From Branchiostoma lanceolatum (lineage: Eukaryota; Chordata; Leptocardii; Amphioxiformes; Branchiostomatidae), in assembly GCF_035083965.1 (NCBI RefSeq), contig NC_089732.1:10493424-10557423 (forward strand): 64,000 nucleotides of DNA. Direction: 5' to 3'. Shown here in pieces: positions 46,401 to 52,122 of the stretch. The translations under genes were made by a program, and so were the position numbers. The notes under the pieces were generated by a model. The model was given only the letters and a program-made list of their open reading frames with translations. It did no database searches and was not told the origin of the DNA. Position 1 is the first letter of the stretch; each line of letters begins with the position of its first letter.

Positions 46401-49255
46401 GCGAGGTCTTACCAGTAATGTAAAAACATTTATTACACAGTTTGCACTTTGCAACCTTAATAAATAAGGTCAATATAAAATCAACTGAATCCCTTGCAAG
46501 TATACTCACAAATACAAAATTAGGATATCTACCAACCAGTTGCTTCATATAGAAATCAAAAGTAGGCATTTCAATAGGTTTTAATTTTAGACAAATAACC
46601 CCCAAATTGCACCATAGTTGTTGCTTTATTCAATCTAACTGAATGTCATGAAGCATACGTAGATTATAACACTTTGACCTTCTTCAGCAGAAAAATGATA
46701 TATTGCATATCAACCAGAGCAACATTGCTTGTTTTGGATTAATAGCAAATAATACTATACAGGTGGCAATCTGACTGTAAACAAATGCAGTGTGAATAAT
46801 TGTAAAATCAATAAGTGACTCATGGCTTTGGCACTCAGGTTTGTTTACACGACTTAACCCAGCAAATGAGCATTAGATCGATATCCATGTGCAATAGACT
46901 GTTGTGTAACACTCAATGTGGTGCCCTTTGTTTTAGTCAATGCAACATGATAATAGAGAGTCTATGGGGGATTATTCTAACTGTCTGCTCTCCCAAATCA
47001 CACCAAGTCCTCCTAATCACTATTATGTTGGCTTTCCATGGGACCAGGCATTCACCTCCACAATAGAGGGGAAACACATTAGCATGTCATTATCCCATTA
47101 TTAAACAAACTCCTCCATTTATGGACCTTTTACTTGATGGTCAGTTTGAACCGTAAACTTCATGTGTTGGAGGGGGGGAGGGGGTTCCTTTCGACATGCG
47201 TCAAGCACATAAAACCAACATGGCAACGCAAGCCTCTAGCGGGTAACCTGAACTACAACGCAGCCCTCTTGGCTAACTAGGCACTACTTATTCATTTACC
47301 AATAGTGTGCTCACTTGTAAACCGATCTACCTGGACAAACAGTGCCCCATTGCCCAGTGCCTCTACTGAGTGATGGACAGTTTCAGCCACACACTTGACT
47401 TTCTGGGCTAACCAACAAAAAATCTACAGTTGACGATTGGACATAATAGAAACACTCCTTTATATATCAATTCTACAGCTGCTGCAAGTGCAGGTGTACT
47501 GAAAGAGAATTTTTGCTTTGAGAAGCCTGAAGATATTTTCATACAATTTGATTTGAACAACTTGATTTGAACAAGCATCAAAACTTGACTCTGAACATCA
47601 AAACTCAGCTATACTAAAGAATCCTATGACAACTCTGTACAAGCTGCTGAAAAGTGTAGTTTGCTATATAACAAAGAAATTGAGAGAATATAAACAGACA
47701 GATGCTTGCATTGCAGTGACATTGTATCTCCCTATAGTCATCACATCTGCATGTCTGCACCTGTCACTGTACATTAAGGGTCCAATTCAAGAGATCATTT
47801 TATGAATGGGTTTGGAACTTCACCTCTTGGACTGGGTTCAACAAATGGATATGAATGAATGACAGGCCTGAAAATAGTAGTTAGGGGACAGATACTGTAG
47901 TAAGACAGTAGTGATGTGGTAGTAATGTTCTAACATATTTTCTAACATTCGGCTTGTACAGCTAAATTCAGAAAAATCTAATCAATCCCAAAAAGATATG
48001 CAGGACTCTTTTTCACTACATGTATTTAGTGTTACAACATCTCTGTAAAAACGGCTGACATCATTTTTTCATGTTACTTTCGTTAGTGACAGGAAGTATT
48101 TAGACACAGATTGACCCATAAATTTTTGTAATAGGGTAAACAGGAAACAGACCTGAAGGGTATGTCATTAAAACGATGAATCTCTGACATTCCTTAGAAT
48201 TTTGAAATAATCCTAAATAAGTGGTGATTCATCTCAGCCCCTGGCACCAGTAGCCAGGAGGCACCAGCTCAGATTTTAAGCCGTGGGCCACAGGATAATG
48301 CTTTGTACAGACAGTTCCCGAGGTATAGTCTTACCTCACCACCTAGTAGTACTAGTAGTTCTGGAAAGTCCCACTGAAGGATCTCCCTTTTCTTGCATGA
48401 CGGAATTTCTGTGCCATGCATAAACAAGCATGATCAAGCTGCAGAGAGCAAGCAGGCAGCTTATGGGGGGAACTCTGGCCAGATTGGCGGGGTAGACCTC
48501 ATCCCAAATGGCTTCACGTCAAGCCCAGAAATGTCCCCTTGGGTCTGTTGTGTTTGCGCTGCAGGCAGTTCGCAGCAAATAGTTAGGGCGACCTCAGAAA
48601 AATACAGATGCCCTCTTGTTGAAGAAAACCTGACCCCAATGCCCAGCCCAGGGGTTAGCAAAGGTTGTGGCCTAGTCAAGCTGGAAATCATTTCTCTTGC
48701 CTTCTAGAAAGCCCATTTTGACATGCATAATTAGACCTGGGAAGAAAGTCGGTACGGTTCAAAGAACCCTGGTTTGGCGTGTTTTGTAAACGTCTAAAAA
48801 CAGGATTGTACATTGTTTACTTTTCCGTTCCATAGACAAGAAAAGTCCATTCAGTTGTAGTTAAATAATTTTATTTGTCGAGACAAAAATCCCTATCCCT
48901 TTCTCATTTATTGTGTGGTGTAAGAAAATTAAGTGGGGTTAGGGGCAGACAGTCTGGGAGAATAAGAAAATATAGAAAATCGATGTCCAAAGTACTACAA
49001 TAAATACTAGTGAATACTCAGATCCACTCAGTTACAGAAATAGTGAAACCAGCTGGGGAAAGGTTGACAAGCAGCCGGCATAACTTCTGTAAATAAAATG
49101 GGTTTACAGCGAATCAAGAAAGGTATACTGACCAGAGAAGGTGTTGGCAAGGGAGACATGTCTCCATAGTCCAAGGCAGACAGCACTGCTCCTCCTCTCA
49201 ATGAGGTCTTTTTCCTGCGAGCCGTACGATTCAAGAACTTCTTGACTTCTGACAT
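1324..49255 (-). CDS. ARHGAP45: ARHGAP45/ARHGAP29/GMIP-family RhoGAP (F-BAR, C1, RhoGAP), 3' end outside window
   Basis: GTPase-activating protein for Rho-family GTPases; the F-BAR part binds curved membrane and the C1 finger binds lipid or partner. The model joins 25 coding exons, listed separately below; their lengths add to 3303 nt, exactly 1101 codons, and every donor phase fits the next acceptor. Order: conserved N-terminal region (about residues 110-255), F-BAR coiled coil (about 280-545), Ser/Pro-rich linker (about 590-700), C1 finger (about 714-762), RhoGAP (about 776-1005) with arginine finger in GIYRVNG (R814), acidic tail. Similarity recalled from family knowledge is closest to human ARHGAP45, for example GVKSRVERLCQSFEN, but one amphioxus gene is probably co-orthologous to all three vertebrate genes. 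No stop was found after the last exon at 1324, so the C terminus is missing. The start is the first ATG in the first exon. Confidence 0.93.
1645..1835 (-). CDS. ARHGAP45: RhoGAP gene exon 24 (tail)
   Basis: Acceptor TGCTGTAG, donor GTGAGT, phase 0 in and 2 out. EIFGDLTDLGLAPPKEIPAT then an acidic Gly/Glu-rich tail; GC-rich. Low conservation expected beyond the RhoGAP fold. Confidence 0.83.
2269..2350 (-). CDS. ARHGAP45: RhoGAP gene exon 23 (end of RhoGAP)
   Basis: Acceptor CCGTACAG, donor GTAGGA, phase 2 in and 0 out. Encodes ETHVTLSSLVDMPHQTRAIE, matching human EATVSLSSLVDYPHQARVIE. Confidence 0.95.
2577..2657 (-). CDS. ARHGAP45: RhoGAP gene exon 22
   Basis: Acceptor CATGCAG, donor GTATGT, phase 2 in and out. 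Encodes NKMTASNLGIVFGPTLLRP, the strongly conserved RhoGAP block NKMTPGNLGIVFGPTLLRP. Confidence 0.96.
2904..3067 (-). CDS. ARHGAP45: RhoGAP gene exon 21
   Basis: Acceptor GTCCCACAG, donor GTACGT, phase 0 in and 2 out. Ser/Gly loop then MRELVRKLPKPNFNTTALLM and HHLKR, matching human LRELLRDLPPENRASLQYLL and RHLRR. Confidence 0.93.
3255..3350 (-). repeat. dispersed repeat family B, copy 1
   Basis: Reverse complement shares CTGGATAAAATTTTGAAACA and the following GTCAGTGACT block with 22071-22175. Related half at 28259-28336. Confidence 0.65.
3848..3928 (-). CDS. ARHGAP45: RhoGAP gene exon 20 (insert loop in RhoGAP)
   Basis: Acceptor TGTTACAG, donor GTTGTA, phase 0 on both sides, 27 codons (EYFLSTKSSRVLLTGSTPNL..). 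It falls where human ARHGAP45 has a variable Ala/Arg-rich insert. Its symmetrical phase would let it be skipped without a frameshift. Confidence 0.72.
4462..4473 (+). repeat. poly-C run
   Basis: Twelve C followed by a T tract, within the intron between exons 19 and 20. Confidence 0.8.
4650..4844 (-). CDS. ARHGAP45: RhoGAP gene exon 19 (RhoGAP catalytic core)
   Basis: Acceptor TCCCACCAG, donor GTAATC, phase 0. Opens with GIYRVNGVKSRVERLCQSFE; the Arg of GIYR is the catalytic arginine finger. HDIANVLKLYIRQLPEPLL carries the conserved KLYLRQLPEPL motif. All residues expected for activity are present. Confidence 0.97.
5331..5516 (-). CDS. ARHGAP45: RhoGAP gene exon 18 (C1 second part, start of RhoGAP)
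   Basis: Acceptor CCATCCAG, donor GTGAGA, phase 0. CMLACHKKCLETLAIQCG completes the C1 zinc ligands (C-x2-C-x4-H-x2-C-x7-C across the exon junction). LQGKLSLFGVDFHLHC then leads into the RhoGAP fold. Confidence 0.95.
5872..6032 (-). CDS. ARHGAP45: RhoGAP gene exon 17 (C1 domain, first part)
   Basis: Acceptor TTACATCAG, donor GTAAGA, phase 1 in and 0 out. Encodes GMTPDASPGPFRNL and the first half of the zinc finger, HTHQFRKLRTPSKCRECDSY, ending CEE. Histidine, 12 residues, then CREC is the expected C1 spacing. An acceptor at about 6059 would also keep frame and add nine residues. Confidence 0.92.
6385..6704 (-). CDS. ARHGAP45: RhoGAP gene exon 16 (Ser/Pro linker)
   Basis: Acceptor TATTCGCAG, phase 2 in. 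Ser/Pro-rich and noticeably GC-rich: SDTDSASGSSTRSLDPSPSA and the family motif GTMSSGDELLDE (human GTMSSTEELVD). I chose donor A|GTAGGT at 6385 (phase 1) because the alternative AG|GTTTTT at 6381 would not match the phase of the next exon. Probably disordered and phosphorylated. Confidence 0.85.
7335..7465 (-). CDS. ARHGAP45: RhoGAP gene exon 15 (end of F-BAR)
   Basis: Acceptor TCCCTGCAG, donor GTGAGT, phase 0 in and 2 out. Encodes FQTLCESSKLYEPGTQFGEF and VVYEFEPYTG, matching human FQMLCESSKLYDPGQQY and VHYDFEPHV. Confidence 0.95.
7856..7912 (-). CDS. ARHGAP45: RhoGAP gene exon 14 (F-BAR)
   Basis: Acceptor GTTTCAG, donor GTAAAG, phase 0. Encodes VTVGYFQMQHTMAAPSPVQ, matching human ATISYYQMMHMQTAPLPVH. 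Confidence 0.92.
8180..8317 (-). CDS. ARHGAP45: RhoGAP gene exon 13 (F-BAR)
   Basis: Acceptor TTCTCCAG, donor GTGAGT, phase 0. Encodes AEEAETTYKACVVEANNRQQ and LRELIYQCDQTMKA, matching human AEEAMATYRTCVADAKTQKQ and IRQSDQTIRSA. Confidence 0.93.
8355..8430 (+). repeat. dispersed repeat family A, left-end fragment
   Basis: GGATTAACCTCTATTAACAT and the following ATCCAC..TTTGAAA block resemble only the left part of copy 1 at 106. Confidence 0.55.
8727..8933 (-). CDS. ARHGAP45: RhoGAP gene exon 12 (F-BAR)
   Basis: Acceptor TCTCCTCAG, donor GTAGGG, phase 0. Long charged helix (SNLRKSRQQYVMRQQEYEKA) followed by a Ser/Gly loop and LDKKRKIEED, matching human LDKRRRLEEE. Confidence 0.93.
9216..9258. 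repeat. CA-rich microsatellite
   Basis: Interrupted (AC)n runs in the intron between exons 11 and 12. Confidence 0.7.
9321..9401 (-). CDS. ARHGAP45: RhoGAP gene exon 11 (F-BAR)
   Basis: Acceptor CACATACAG, donor GTAAGT, phase 0. Encodes PLTMRRNDHERRRKEFKDQW, matching human PLTLRRLEHEKRRKEIKEAW; a basic face typical of F-BAR membrane-binding helices. Confidence 0.93.
9796..9861 (-). CDS. ARHGAP45: RhoGAP gene exon 10 (F-BAR)
   Basis: Acceptor TGTTGCAG, donor GTAAGT, phase 0. Encodes DIEHYNTCQATCTLLQGHKF, the F-BAR helix matching human DLEFGHSMVQAVGTLQTQTF. Confidence 0.9.
9984..10028 (-). CDS. ARHGAP45: RhoGAP gene exon 9 (F-BAR)
   Basis: 45-nt microexon, acceptor GTCCACAG, donor GTATTT, phase 0. 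Encodes SFLPFQSIYCTALDQ, aligned with human MPLLSIYSLALEQD. Confidence 0.87.
10167..10231 (-). CDS. ARHGAP45: RhoGAP gene exon 8 (F-BAR)
   Basis: Acceptor CTTTCAG, donor GTGAGT, phase 1 in and 0 out. Encodes MEYAKSIAKLAQNTRSVITE, aligned with human MEFAKGLQKIAHNCRQSV. Confidence 0.9.
12365..12502 (-). CDS. ARHGAP45: RhoGAP gene exon 7 (start of F-BAR)
   Basis: Acceptor TCCTGTGTAG, donor GTGAGC, phase 1 in and out. Encodes LPAEEIDNTLLRLESGVDLA and WSKYAKDIITYVEKKASL, aligned with human LPAEEVDVLLQRCEGGVDAA and MAKYMKDLISYLEKRTTLE. The acceptor is present in three tandem copies (12498-12720). Confidence 0.93.
12498..12720 (-). repeat. triplicated splice-acceptor segment of exon 7
   Basis: The 3' end of the intron before exon 7 (minus strand TGTTTTGTCCTGTGTAG|GG) occurs three times, at about 12501-12524, 12580-12602 and 12697-12719, with partly duplicated sequence between. 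Only the first copy leads into the conserved exon; from the two others the phase-1 frame reaches TGA within about five codons. Confidence 0.75.
14787..14871 (-). CDS. ARHGAP45: RhoGAP gene exon 6
   Basis: Acceptor TTTTCCTGTCAG, donor GTGGGC, phase 0 in and 1 out. Encodes SHENLSSAGAIQENSHSR.., a polar Ser/His/Glu-rich linker before the F-BAR domain. Low conservation expected here. Confidence 0.8.
14954..15034 (+). repeat. 80-bp foldback repeat family C, copy 1
   Basis: TTAACCTTCTCCCTGCTGCC to GCTTAAGGATAA, about 80 bp with palindromic ends. Other copies at 43610-43690, 52532-52604 (inverted) and 57001-57080. Confidence 0.7.
15125..15536. mobile_element. hAT-like non-autonomous element
   Basis: 412 bp bounded by CAGGGCTCGAAAT and its inverse ATTTCGAGCCCTG (13 bp), with GAAGG on both outer sides (15120-15124, 15537-15541) as a possible target duplication. 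The interior repeats TGGGTGCACCAGTGCACCTA near both ends. CAGGG ends suggest the hAT superfamily, but a 5-bp instead of 8-bp duplication leaves this open. Confidence 0.65.
16154..16258 (-). CDS. ARHGAP45: candidate alternative first exon, RhoGAP gene (before exon 6)
   Basis: Open frame with ATGs at 16258, 16216 and 16207 ends NMARKRFLFLQDSLQNATK at a strong donor AAG|GTAAGT, phase 0, matching exon 6. No convincing pyrimidine-rich acceptor lies upstream. It could be an alternative start giving a protein that begins close to the F-BAR domain. Inferred. Confidence 0.33.
16416..16488 (-). CDS. ARHGAP45: RhoGAP gene exon 5
   Basis: Acceptor TGTGTTCCAG, donor GTGAGT, phase 2 in and 0 out. Encodes VSEYLMGDVEQTTTPTAPQS, matching human ARHGAP45 VSEFLMGEVDSS. 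Its acceptor is the first member of a 33-bp tandem array that fills the adjoining intron (16489-17060). Confidence 0.88.
16489..17105 (-). repeat. 33-bp minisatellite abutting exon 5 acceptor
   Basis: About 14 well-conserved copies of a 33-bp unit (plus strand GTGGTACACACAAGTCACAT..), nine of them identical or nearly so, followed by four decayed copies. The first unit overlaps the splice acceptor of exon 5. Because 33 is divisible by three, all frames stay open for long stretches; these are not genes. Confidence 0.95.
17106..20395 (-). other. intron sequence, nothing coding apart from the candidate exon at 19238
   Basis: AT-rich intron of the RhoGAP gene between exons 4 and 5. I see no further gene or structured repeat. 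Confidence 0.5.
19238..19284 (-). CDS. ARHGAP45: candidate alternative first exon, RhoGAP gene (isoform starting before exon 5)
   Basis: ATG at 19284 opens MYRSGGMTFRSWHLF and reaches TTTAG|GTATGT in phase 2, the phase exon 5 needs (AG+T = Ser). An acceptor-like CCTGCACAG sits at about 19343 on the minus strand, so the stretch could instead be a spliced 5' UTR exon. An isoform from here would lack exons 1-4 but keep F-BAR, C1 and RhoGAP. Inferred. Confidence 0.4.
20396..20465 (-). repeat. dispersed repeat family D, copy 1
   Basis: Reverse complement contains ATCTGTATCTGTACAGCCAG and GCGTAACAC, shared with 61855-61915. A repeat motif that I associate with amphioxus genomes. Confidence 0.55.
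20637..21394 (+). mobile_element. PIF/Harbinger-like non-autonomous transposon, copy 1
   Basis: 758 bp with inverted ends GGCGCGCTTTAGAC and GTCTAAAGAGGCCC, flanked by TAA on both sides (20634-20636, 21395-21397). Sub-terminal inverted CGATCATCGTCGT blocks. A TWA target and GGSC ends suggest PIF/Harbinger. Matches 34857-35617 over its length in reverse. Short open frames are shared by both copies but match no transposase I know. Confidence 0.8.
21418..21499 (-). CDS. ARHGAP45: RhoGAP gene exon 4
   Basis: Acceptor TTTCTCCAG, donor GTTGGT, phase 1 in and 2 out. Encodes GYNYEEEREVPSDFYDAIDQ then LALAFSS, matching human FHYESNNDLEKQEFEKALET then IAVAFSS. It lies only 24 bp from the end of a transposon copy. 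Confidence 0.85.
21612..21701. repeat. hairpin repeat
   Basis: TAGCCTGGATGCCAGATCCC and the inverse GGGGTCTGGCATCCACTGGCTA form a near-perfect stem around a 45-base loop; a solo foldback element. Confidence 0.6.
22071..22175 (+). repeat. dispersed repeat family B, copy 2
   Basis: CGCCAAAAATAATTACTCAA, CTGGATAAAATTTTGAAACA and the GTCAGTGACT end; see 3255-3350 and 28259-28336. Confidence 0.65.
22405..22625 (+). repeat. dispersed repeat family E, copy 1
   Basis: Shares with 25925-26145 the series TCGTCCCACT, AAAATACATTTACAT, ATTTCCGTCC and GGTCCTGGAGACAG in the same order and spacing. Confidence 0.65.
25925..26145 (+). repeat. dispersed repeat family E, copy 2
   Basis: Second copy of the 22405 family, ending 15 bp before the pogo-like element. 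Confidence 0.65.
26161..27430 (+). mobile_element. pogo-like non-autonomous transposon
   Basis: 1270 bp with imperfect inverted ends CAGTAGAATCCGCTTAACTG and, inverted, CAGACGAAGCCACTTAATTG, flanked by TA on both sides (26159-26160, 27431-27432). The end sequence resembles the pogo family (TIRs of the CAGTATAATTCGCTTA type). GGTGCAATTA motifs cluster at both ends. An 86-codon frame at 26754-27014 has no recognised domain; no DDE transposase seen. Confidence 0.75.
27678..27821 (-). CDS. ARHGAP45: RhoGAP gene exon 3
   Basis: Acceptor CTTTCCAG, donor GTCAGA, phase 1 in and out. Encodes HERLGEVLCILKSVLGKYPP and LTAAGTLISKIK, matching the human ARHGAP45 motifs around SKYPLLNTVETLTAAGTLIAKVK. It sits between two inverted copies of a 760 bp transposon (20637-21394 and 34857-35617). 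Confidence 0.93.
27877..27945 (+). repeat. tRNA-like SINE fragment
   Basis: GGTCGTGAGTTTGATCCCTG resembles a pol III B box (GGTTCGATCC type) followed by a SINE-like GGCCGAGTCATACC. No cloverleaf, so not a tRNA gene. Confidence 0.4.
28259..28336. repeat. family B foldback
   Basis: CGCCAAAAAATAGTTACTCA followed by its inverse TGAGGAACTGTTTTTTGGCG: a near-perfect 35-bp stem made of two inverted family B ends. Confidence 0.75.
29681..29960 (+). repeat. 146-bp tandem duplication
   Basis: AAACATACAGATATTGCAGT and all following sequence to CCCTTTATCT repeats after 146 bp with a few differences and one small insertion. Confidence 0.85.
33397..33417 (+). repeat. poly-G run
   Basis: About 21 consecutive G, a likely replication-slippage or assembly-error spot and potential G-quadruplex. 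Confidence 0.85.
34301..34500 (-). repeat. dispersed repeat family A, copy 2
   Basis: ATTCCACCAGGGTACATAAT to TTAATGTTAATAGAGATTAA, inverted relative to copy 1. Confidence 0.7.
34857..35617 (-). mobile_element. PIF/Harbinger-like non-autonomous transposon, copy 2
   Basis: 761 bp, same element as 20637-21394 in opposite orientation, few differences by eye. Left flank TAA (34854-34856), right flank TTA (35618-35620), one base different from a perfect target duplication. Both copies lie in introns on either side of exon 3. Confidence 0.8.
36454..36517 (-). CDS. ARHGAP45: candidate alternative first exon, RhoGAP gene (isoform starting before exon 3)
   Basis: ATG at 36517 opens MALMKKNGFSFKAIRQSFRI and runs to AGAG|GTATGG, phase 1, which is the phase that exon 3 needs. 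The peptide is short, basic and unlike exon 1. I see no acceptor just upstream, so it would start a transcript instead of being an internal exon. Inferred; no transcript evidence is available here. Confidence 0.45.
40493..41554. mobile_element. 1.06-kb DNA transposon with perfect 24-bp TIRs
   Basis: Ends CTGTAAGTCTACTTAGATCC-GCGG, present perfectly inverted at both sides, with TA duplicated outside (40491-40492, 41555-41556), so a Tc1/mariner or pogo-type target. CpG-rich (CCGCGGATC repeats). Carries TCACGTGA (40736-40743), two CCAATCAG boxes (40758, 40788) and AAGATGGCGGC (40828-40838). No transposase frame recognised. In the intron between exons 2 and 3. Confidence 0.85.
42105..42785 (+). 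repeat. degenerate tandem array
   Basis: Seven or so irregular units of about 75-125 bp sharing GCTACAGACAGTAGACATAC, GGGGACACTTTTCTTCTGGG and TTAGTCCATTCC; some units lack the middle block. Confidence 0.85.
43255..43436 (-). repeat. dispersed repeat family A, copy 3
   Basis: AATTCCACCATGGTACAATT to TTAATGTTAATGGAGGTTAG; same orientation as the 34301 copy. Confidence 0.7.
43610..43690 (+). repeat. 80-bp foldback repeat family C, copy 2
   Basis: TTAACCTTCTCCGTGCTACC to GAAGGTTAA; the best-preserved copy, ending 34 bp before exon 2 of the RhoGAP gene. Confidence 0.75.
43724..44051 (-). CDS. ARHGAP45: RhoGAP gene exon 2
   Basis: Acceptor CCCTCAG, donor GTATGT, phase 0 in and 1 out. Serine-rich (PRKKHHSTLSGSMNISRRM) followed by DIISLTHDVRSFSDALARLK, which matches the human ARHGAP45 stretch DISHLLADVARFAEGLEKLK. 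Separated from exon 1 by a 5.1 kb intron and from exon 3 by a 15.9 kb intron. Confidence 0.88.
44190..44420 (+). mobile_element. tRNA-derived SINE
   Basis: A B-box-like GGGTTTGAATCCC (44249-44261) inside a T-arm-like stem (ACCCAGAAGTTCTGGGT), then GTGAAAGGCACTTAACACGA and GTGTAAAAATGGGTACCTGA, a tail type I know from SINEs of marine invertebrates. Acceptor stem is not intact. Confidence 0.6.
44421..49132 (-). other. intron between exons 1 and 2
   Basis: About 4.7 kb of AT-rich intron after the SINE. No exon or repeat recognised. Confidence 0.5.
49133..49255 (-). CDS. ARHGAP45: RhoGAP gene exon 1
   Basis: Starts MSEVKKFLNRTARRKK and ends ..MSPLPTPSL at donor GTCAGT, phase 0 (41 codons). The open frame continues upstream to a TTG at 49321, but the first ATG is at 49255. 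Basic N terminus, with no signal peptide. It lies about 360 bp from the MAGOH start on the other strand. Confidence 0.75.
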
Positions 49256-49612
49256 GTTGCTTGCGGCAGGAAAGGGGACCGACACCCCCCACGGAAAGCT
49301 AGGCACACGATGATTTCCCAACTGAATTCCACGGGAACCCCTCTACTCTTCAGTCCCAACGGCCAGCATAGCTAGCGAGGGGTTCCTCTGAGTCAATCTG
49401 GGTGGGTGAGGCTGGCAACCGCGGCGATCGGGACGCCTGGGACCGCTGAATAAACTTTGATTCCGTTGTGTGATTCACACTCCGACGGCGGCCATGAAAA
49501 GTTTGATTGGCAAATCTCGCAGGATCTCGTACAAAGTTTACATCACGTGACATATCCACGAGATTCAGCGTTACTTCATGCCAACATCCGGGAACTTCAG
49601 AGCTAGTCCAAC
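49256..49612. promoter_or_regulatory. divergent promoter between RhoGAP gene and MAGOH
   Basis: 357 bp separate the two opposite start codons. It contains an inverted CCAAT box (ATTGG, 49505-49509), an E-box palindrome TCACGTGA (49543-49550), and CpG-richer sequence than the introns around it; no TATA box seen. The MAGOH start codon is embedded in AACATGGCGTC, which fits the YY1 consensus often found at the first ATG of housekeeping genes. Confidence 0.6.
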
Positions 49613-49703
49613 ATGGCGTCCAACGATTTCTATCTGCGCTACTACGTCGGACACAAAGGCAAATTCGGCCACGAATTCCTCGAGTTTGAGTTCAGACCAG
49701 ATG
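49613..49703 (+). CDS. MAGOH: MAGOH exon 1
   Basis: From the ATG to donor GTAGGT, phase 1. Ends FEFRPDG across the junction. Confidence 0.97.
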
Positions 49704-51275
49704 GTAGGTGGTTCCACAAGAATATACGCATCTATAGAGACCAATACTTGCGGTAAAGGACGTAAGAAATCCCAAGAACGGGAGTGTAAACTTCACCAAA
49801 CTTGTCCCAAACGTGTCATGCTGCTTTGTGTTTCACATGGTCTTTGGTCATGGCGCGATTTTTATGCTTGGTTCACATTATTTTTCTGCATAACGTGGGT
49901 GCCTGAAATAGCTTGTCCCGTTTCTCTACTGCCAAGAACATCACTGGGGCATATATACATCCATGACAACCATAAACGAAAGTCTGTTGAATAACTGTGT
50001 CCTGTACTCAAACCCCCCTCCCCATGGGCCCAACTTGTTGTACCTTGAATCGTGTACTTGCCTAACACGTTGTCTTCTTTCAGGTAAGCTGCGATATGCA
50101 AACAACTCCAACTACAAGAATGACACCATGATCAGAAAAGAGGTAGGAACATAAGACTGTTGTTTTATGTTATCATCTTGTAATTGTTAGTTTGTCTGCC
50201 AAAATTGTGCCAAAAGAAACATGTCTATTCCTTTGTTTTTCTGAACTGTTTTTCAGCAATTGATAATCATAACATATTTATACCTTTATACCATCTTCGG
50301 GATGAGAAGGCTCTGTCTGTGGTAATCCCGGTCACAAATAATATGTACTGTTGTTATATTACATAGTTTGACTTCTTTTTCTTCATGATTGACTTACCCA
50401 GCTTCTACACAATTTTCTTGCAGGCTTATGTACACAAGAGTGTGCTGCAGGAGTTGAAGAGAGTCATTGAGGACAGTGAGATCATGCAGGAAGATGACAC
50501 ACTGTGGCCACCACCAGACAGAGTAGGAAGACAGGTAAGGCACACAGCAGCAGGTCATTAGCTAGCAGGACGTCAGGGCGTCTTCTGGATGCCATACACT
50601 GAGAAAACAGAAATTACTTGCCCCCCTTTTGCAGGGGACACCCAAAGGATGCCATGTTTTCCTGGTAATAACCTAGTATTACTAAAGTCTATTACACATG
50701 TATTCCCCACACATTCTGCCACTGTTGTTTTTTCCTCATAATAAGTCAAAGTAATGGTTCATCTTATTTGTTTTTTTCTACCATTTAACCAACAGGAGCT
50801 GGAGATAGTGTTAGGAGACGAGCACATTTCATTCACAACATCCAAGATTGGTTCCCTCATCGATGTCAACAACTGCAAGTAAGTGTATTTCTATCAATGA
50901 CATCCATAGATTTACAGATGGCTTTGTCAGAGTGGTAACACATCTATTGGCAAAAGTAAAACGTATTGACAGATACAAGAGTGTTTGTTTACCTGTGCGT
51001 GCATCATTAGGAATATTTTATATGTGCTAATGTGCAATGGAATCGTTCAATGTAGTTTCTACTGCTGGCATGTCTAGATAGCAGGGATTATCAATTTAAT
51101 AAGCCAGTCTTTTTTCAGCTTGTTTGTCTTCCTATCTCATGTTAACCCATCCATGTGTTTGTAATGTATTTTCAGAGACCCAGAAGGCCTGCGTGCATTC
51201 TACTACCTGGTCCAAGACCTGAAGTGTCTCGTGTTCTCTCTCATCGGCCTCCACTTCAAGATTAAACCCATCTAG
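49613..51275 (+). CDS. MAGOH: MAGOH, mago nashi exon-junction-complex subunit
   Basis: Core subunit of the exon junction complex: it pairs with RBM8A/Y14 and locks EIF4A3 on spliced mRNA, acting in the nucleus and then in cytoplasmic mRNA surveillance and localisation. Five coding exons: 49613-49703, 50084-50142, 50424-50534, 50796-50878, 51176-51275, all with GT..AG introns and consistent phases; 444 nt, 147 aa, against 146 aa in human. Visible blocks: [79 protein letters not shown] at the end. The fold is complete and nothing is missing. Start and stop are unambiguous. Transcribed away from the RhoGAP gene from a shared promoter. Confidence 0.98.
50084..50142 (+). CDS. MAGOH: MAGOH exon 2
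   Basis: Acceptor TCTTTCAG, donor GTAGGA, phase 1 in and 0 out. [19 protein letters not shown]. Confidence 0.97.
50424..50534 (+). CDS. MAGOH: MAGOH exon 3
   Basis: Acceptor TTCTTGCAG, donor GTAAGG, phase 0. [20 protein letters not shown] then the PPPDRVGRQ block. Confidence 0.98.
50796..50878 (+). CDS. MAGOH: MAGOH exon 4
   Basis: Acceptor AACCAACAG, donor GTAAGT, phase 0 in and 2 out. [20 protein letters not shown]. Confidence 0.98.
51176..51275 (+). CDS. MAGOH: MAGOH exon 5
   Basis: Acceptor TATTTTCAG, phase 2 in; ends FKIKPI and a TAG stop. Confidence 0.98.
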
Positions 51276-52116
51276 GCTGTTTTATTTCTTAGCACTTAGT
51301 TTGTAGCATGTAGTCTTAAAACTTTAAGACAGTCGGTAGGATTTTTGCTGTAAGTACCTTTGAGCTGAAGATGACTTTTACTCAGAAGTCCAAGTATTTG
51401 CCAAGTTGTCTATGGGAGTTGCATATATACAACCTGACATGTGCATATCCAAAAAAACTTTGGGGTAAAAGTCTGTCAAACCTAGCATTACCAACAGACT
51501 AGACAAGCTTTTGTATTATACTTTTTTATAGGAAATCCCAGTATTTCGAGCGCTGTTCTTTATGTATGTTTACCATATCTAACAGTGACCATTTGGAGAA
51601 AATATTCCACAAACTCTCAATAGTATCCTTTGAAGTCAGGTACCTACAGCAAGTCTGTGAACCATGCTGTACATTGGGCCTTTTATTTTATGATTTTTTT
51701 TCCACTTGGTTTGGTTGTAGTATTTTTTAGGGGACAGATTTAAATGGAAAAGTGGGAGAAGAAGTGTAAAAAAAAGACATGTTTCAAATCAGATTTAAAA
51801 ACTGCCATGTTATCTTTCAGCAGATACAGTGGGATGATGTAGAAATTCTTAAATTTCTGGCAACGAAATCAATATATATGGCAATTTAGAAATACAATGT
51901 ATACTCTATGTCTGCAGTTGTATTTACTATGTATTACAACAGTAATTCCTGAACATATTCATTGTCTTTTGTTCAAAGTTTACTTTTACACCCACAGAAG
52001 CAGCTGAAAGCTTATGATGCCTTTCCTATTTGAAGTTTTTCACATTTCTTGTAATATTTTTTAGGCAGTCATGTATTCTGAACCGATGGAAAATTTAGTA
52101 TGTATACCATGTGCAA

Positions 52117-52122
52117 AATAAA
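52117..52122 (+). terminator. MAGOH: MAGOH polyadenylation signal
   Basis: AATAAA about 840 bp after the MAGOH stop, followed by a T-rich stretch; the first canonical signal on this strand after the gene that I noticed. It implies a 3' UTR of about 0.85 kb. Confidence 0.6.

Noticed and set aside
49256..49321. In-frame extension of RhoGAP exon 1 upstream to 49321
   Set aside because: The upstream codon is TTG, not ATG; the first ATG is at 49255.
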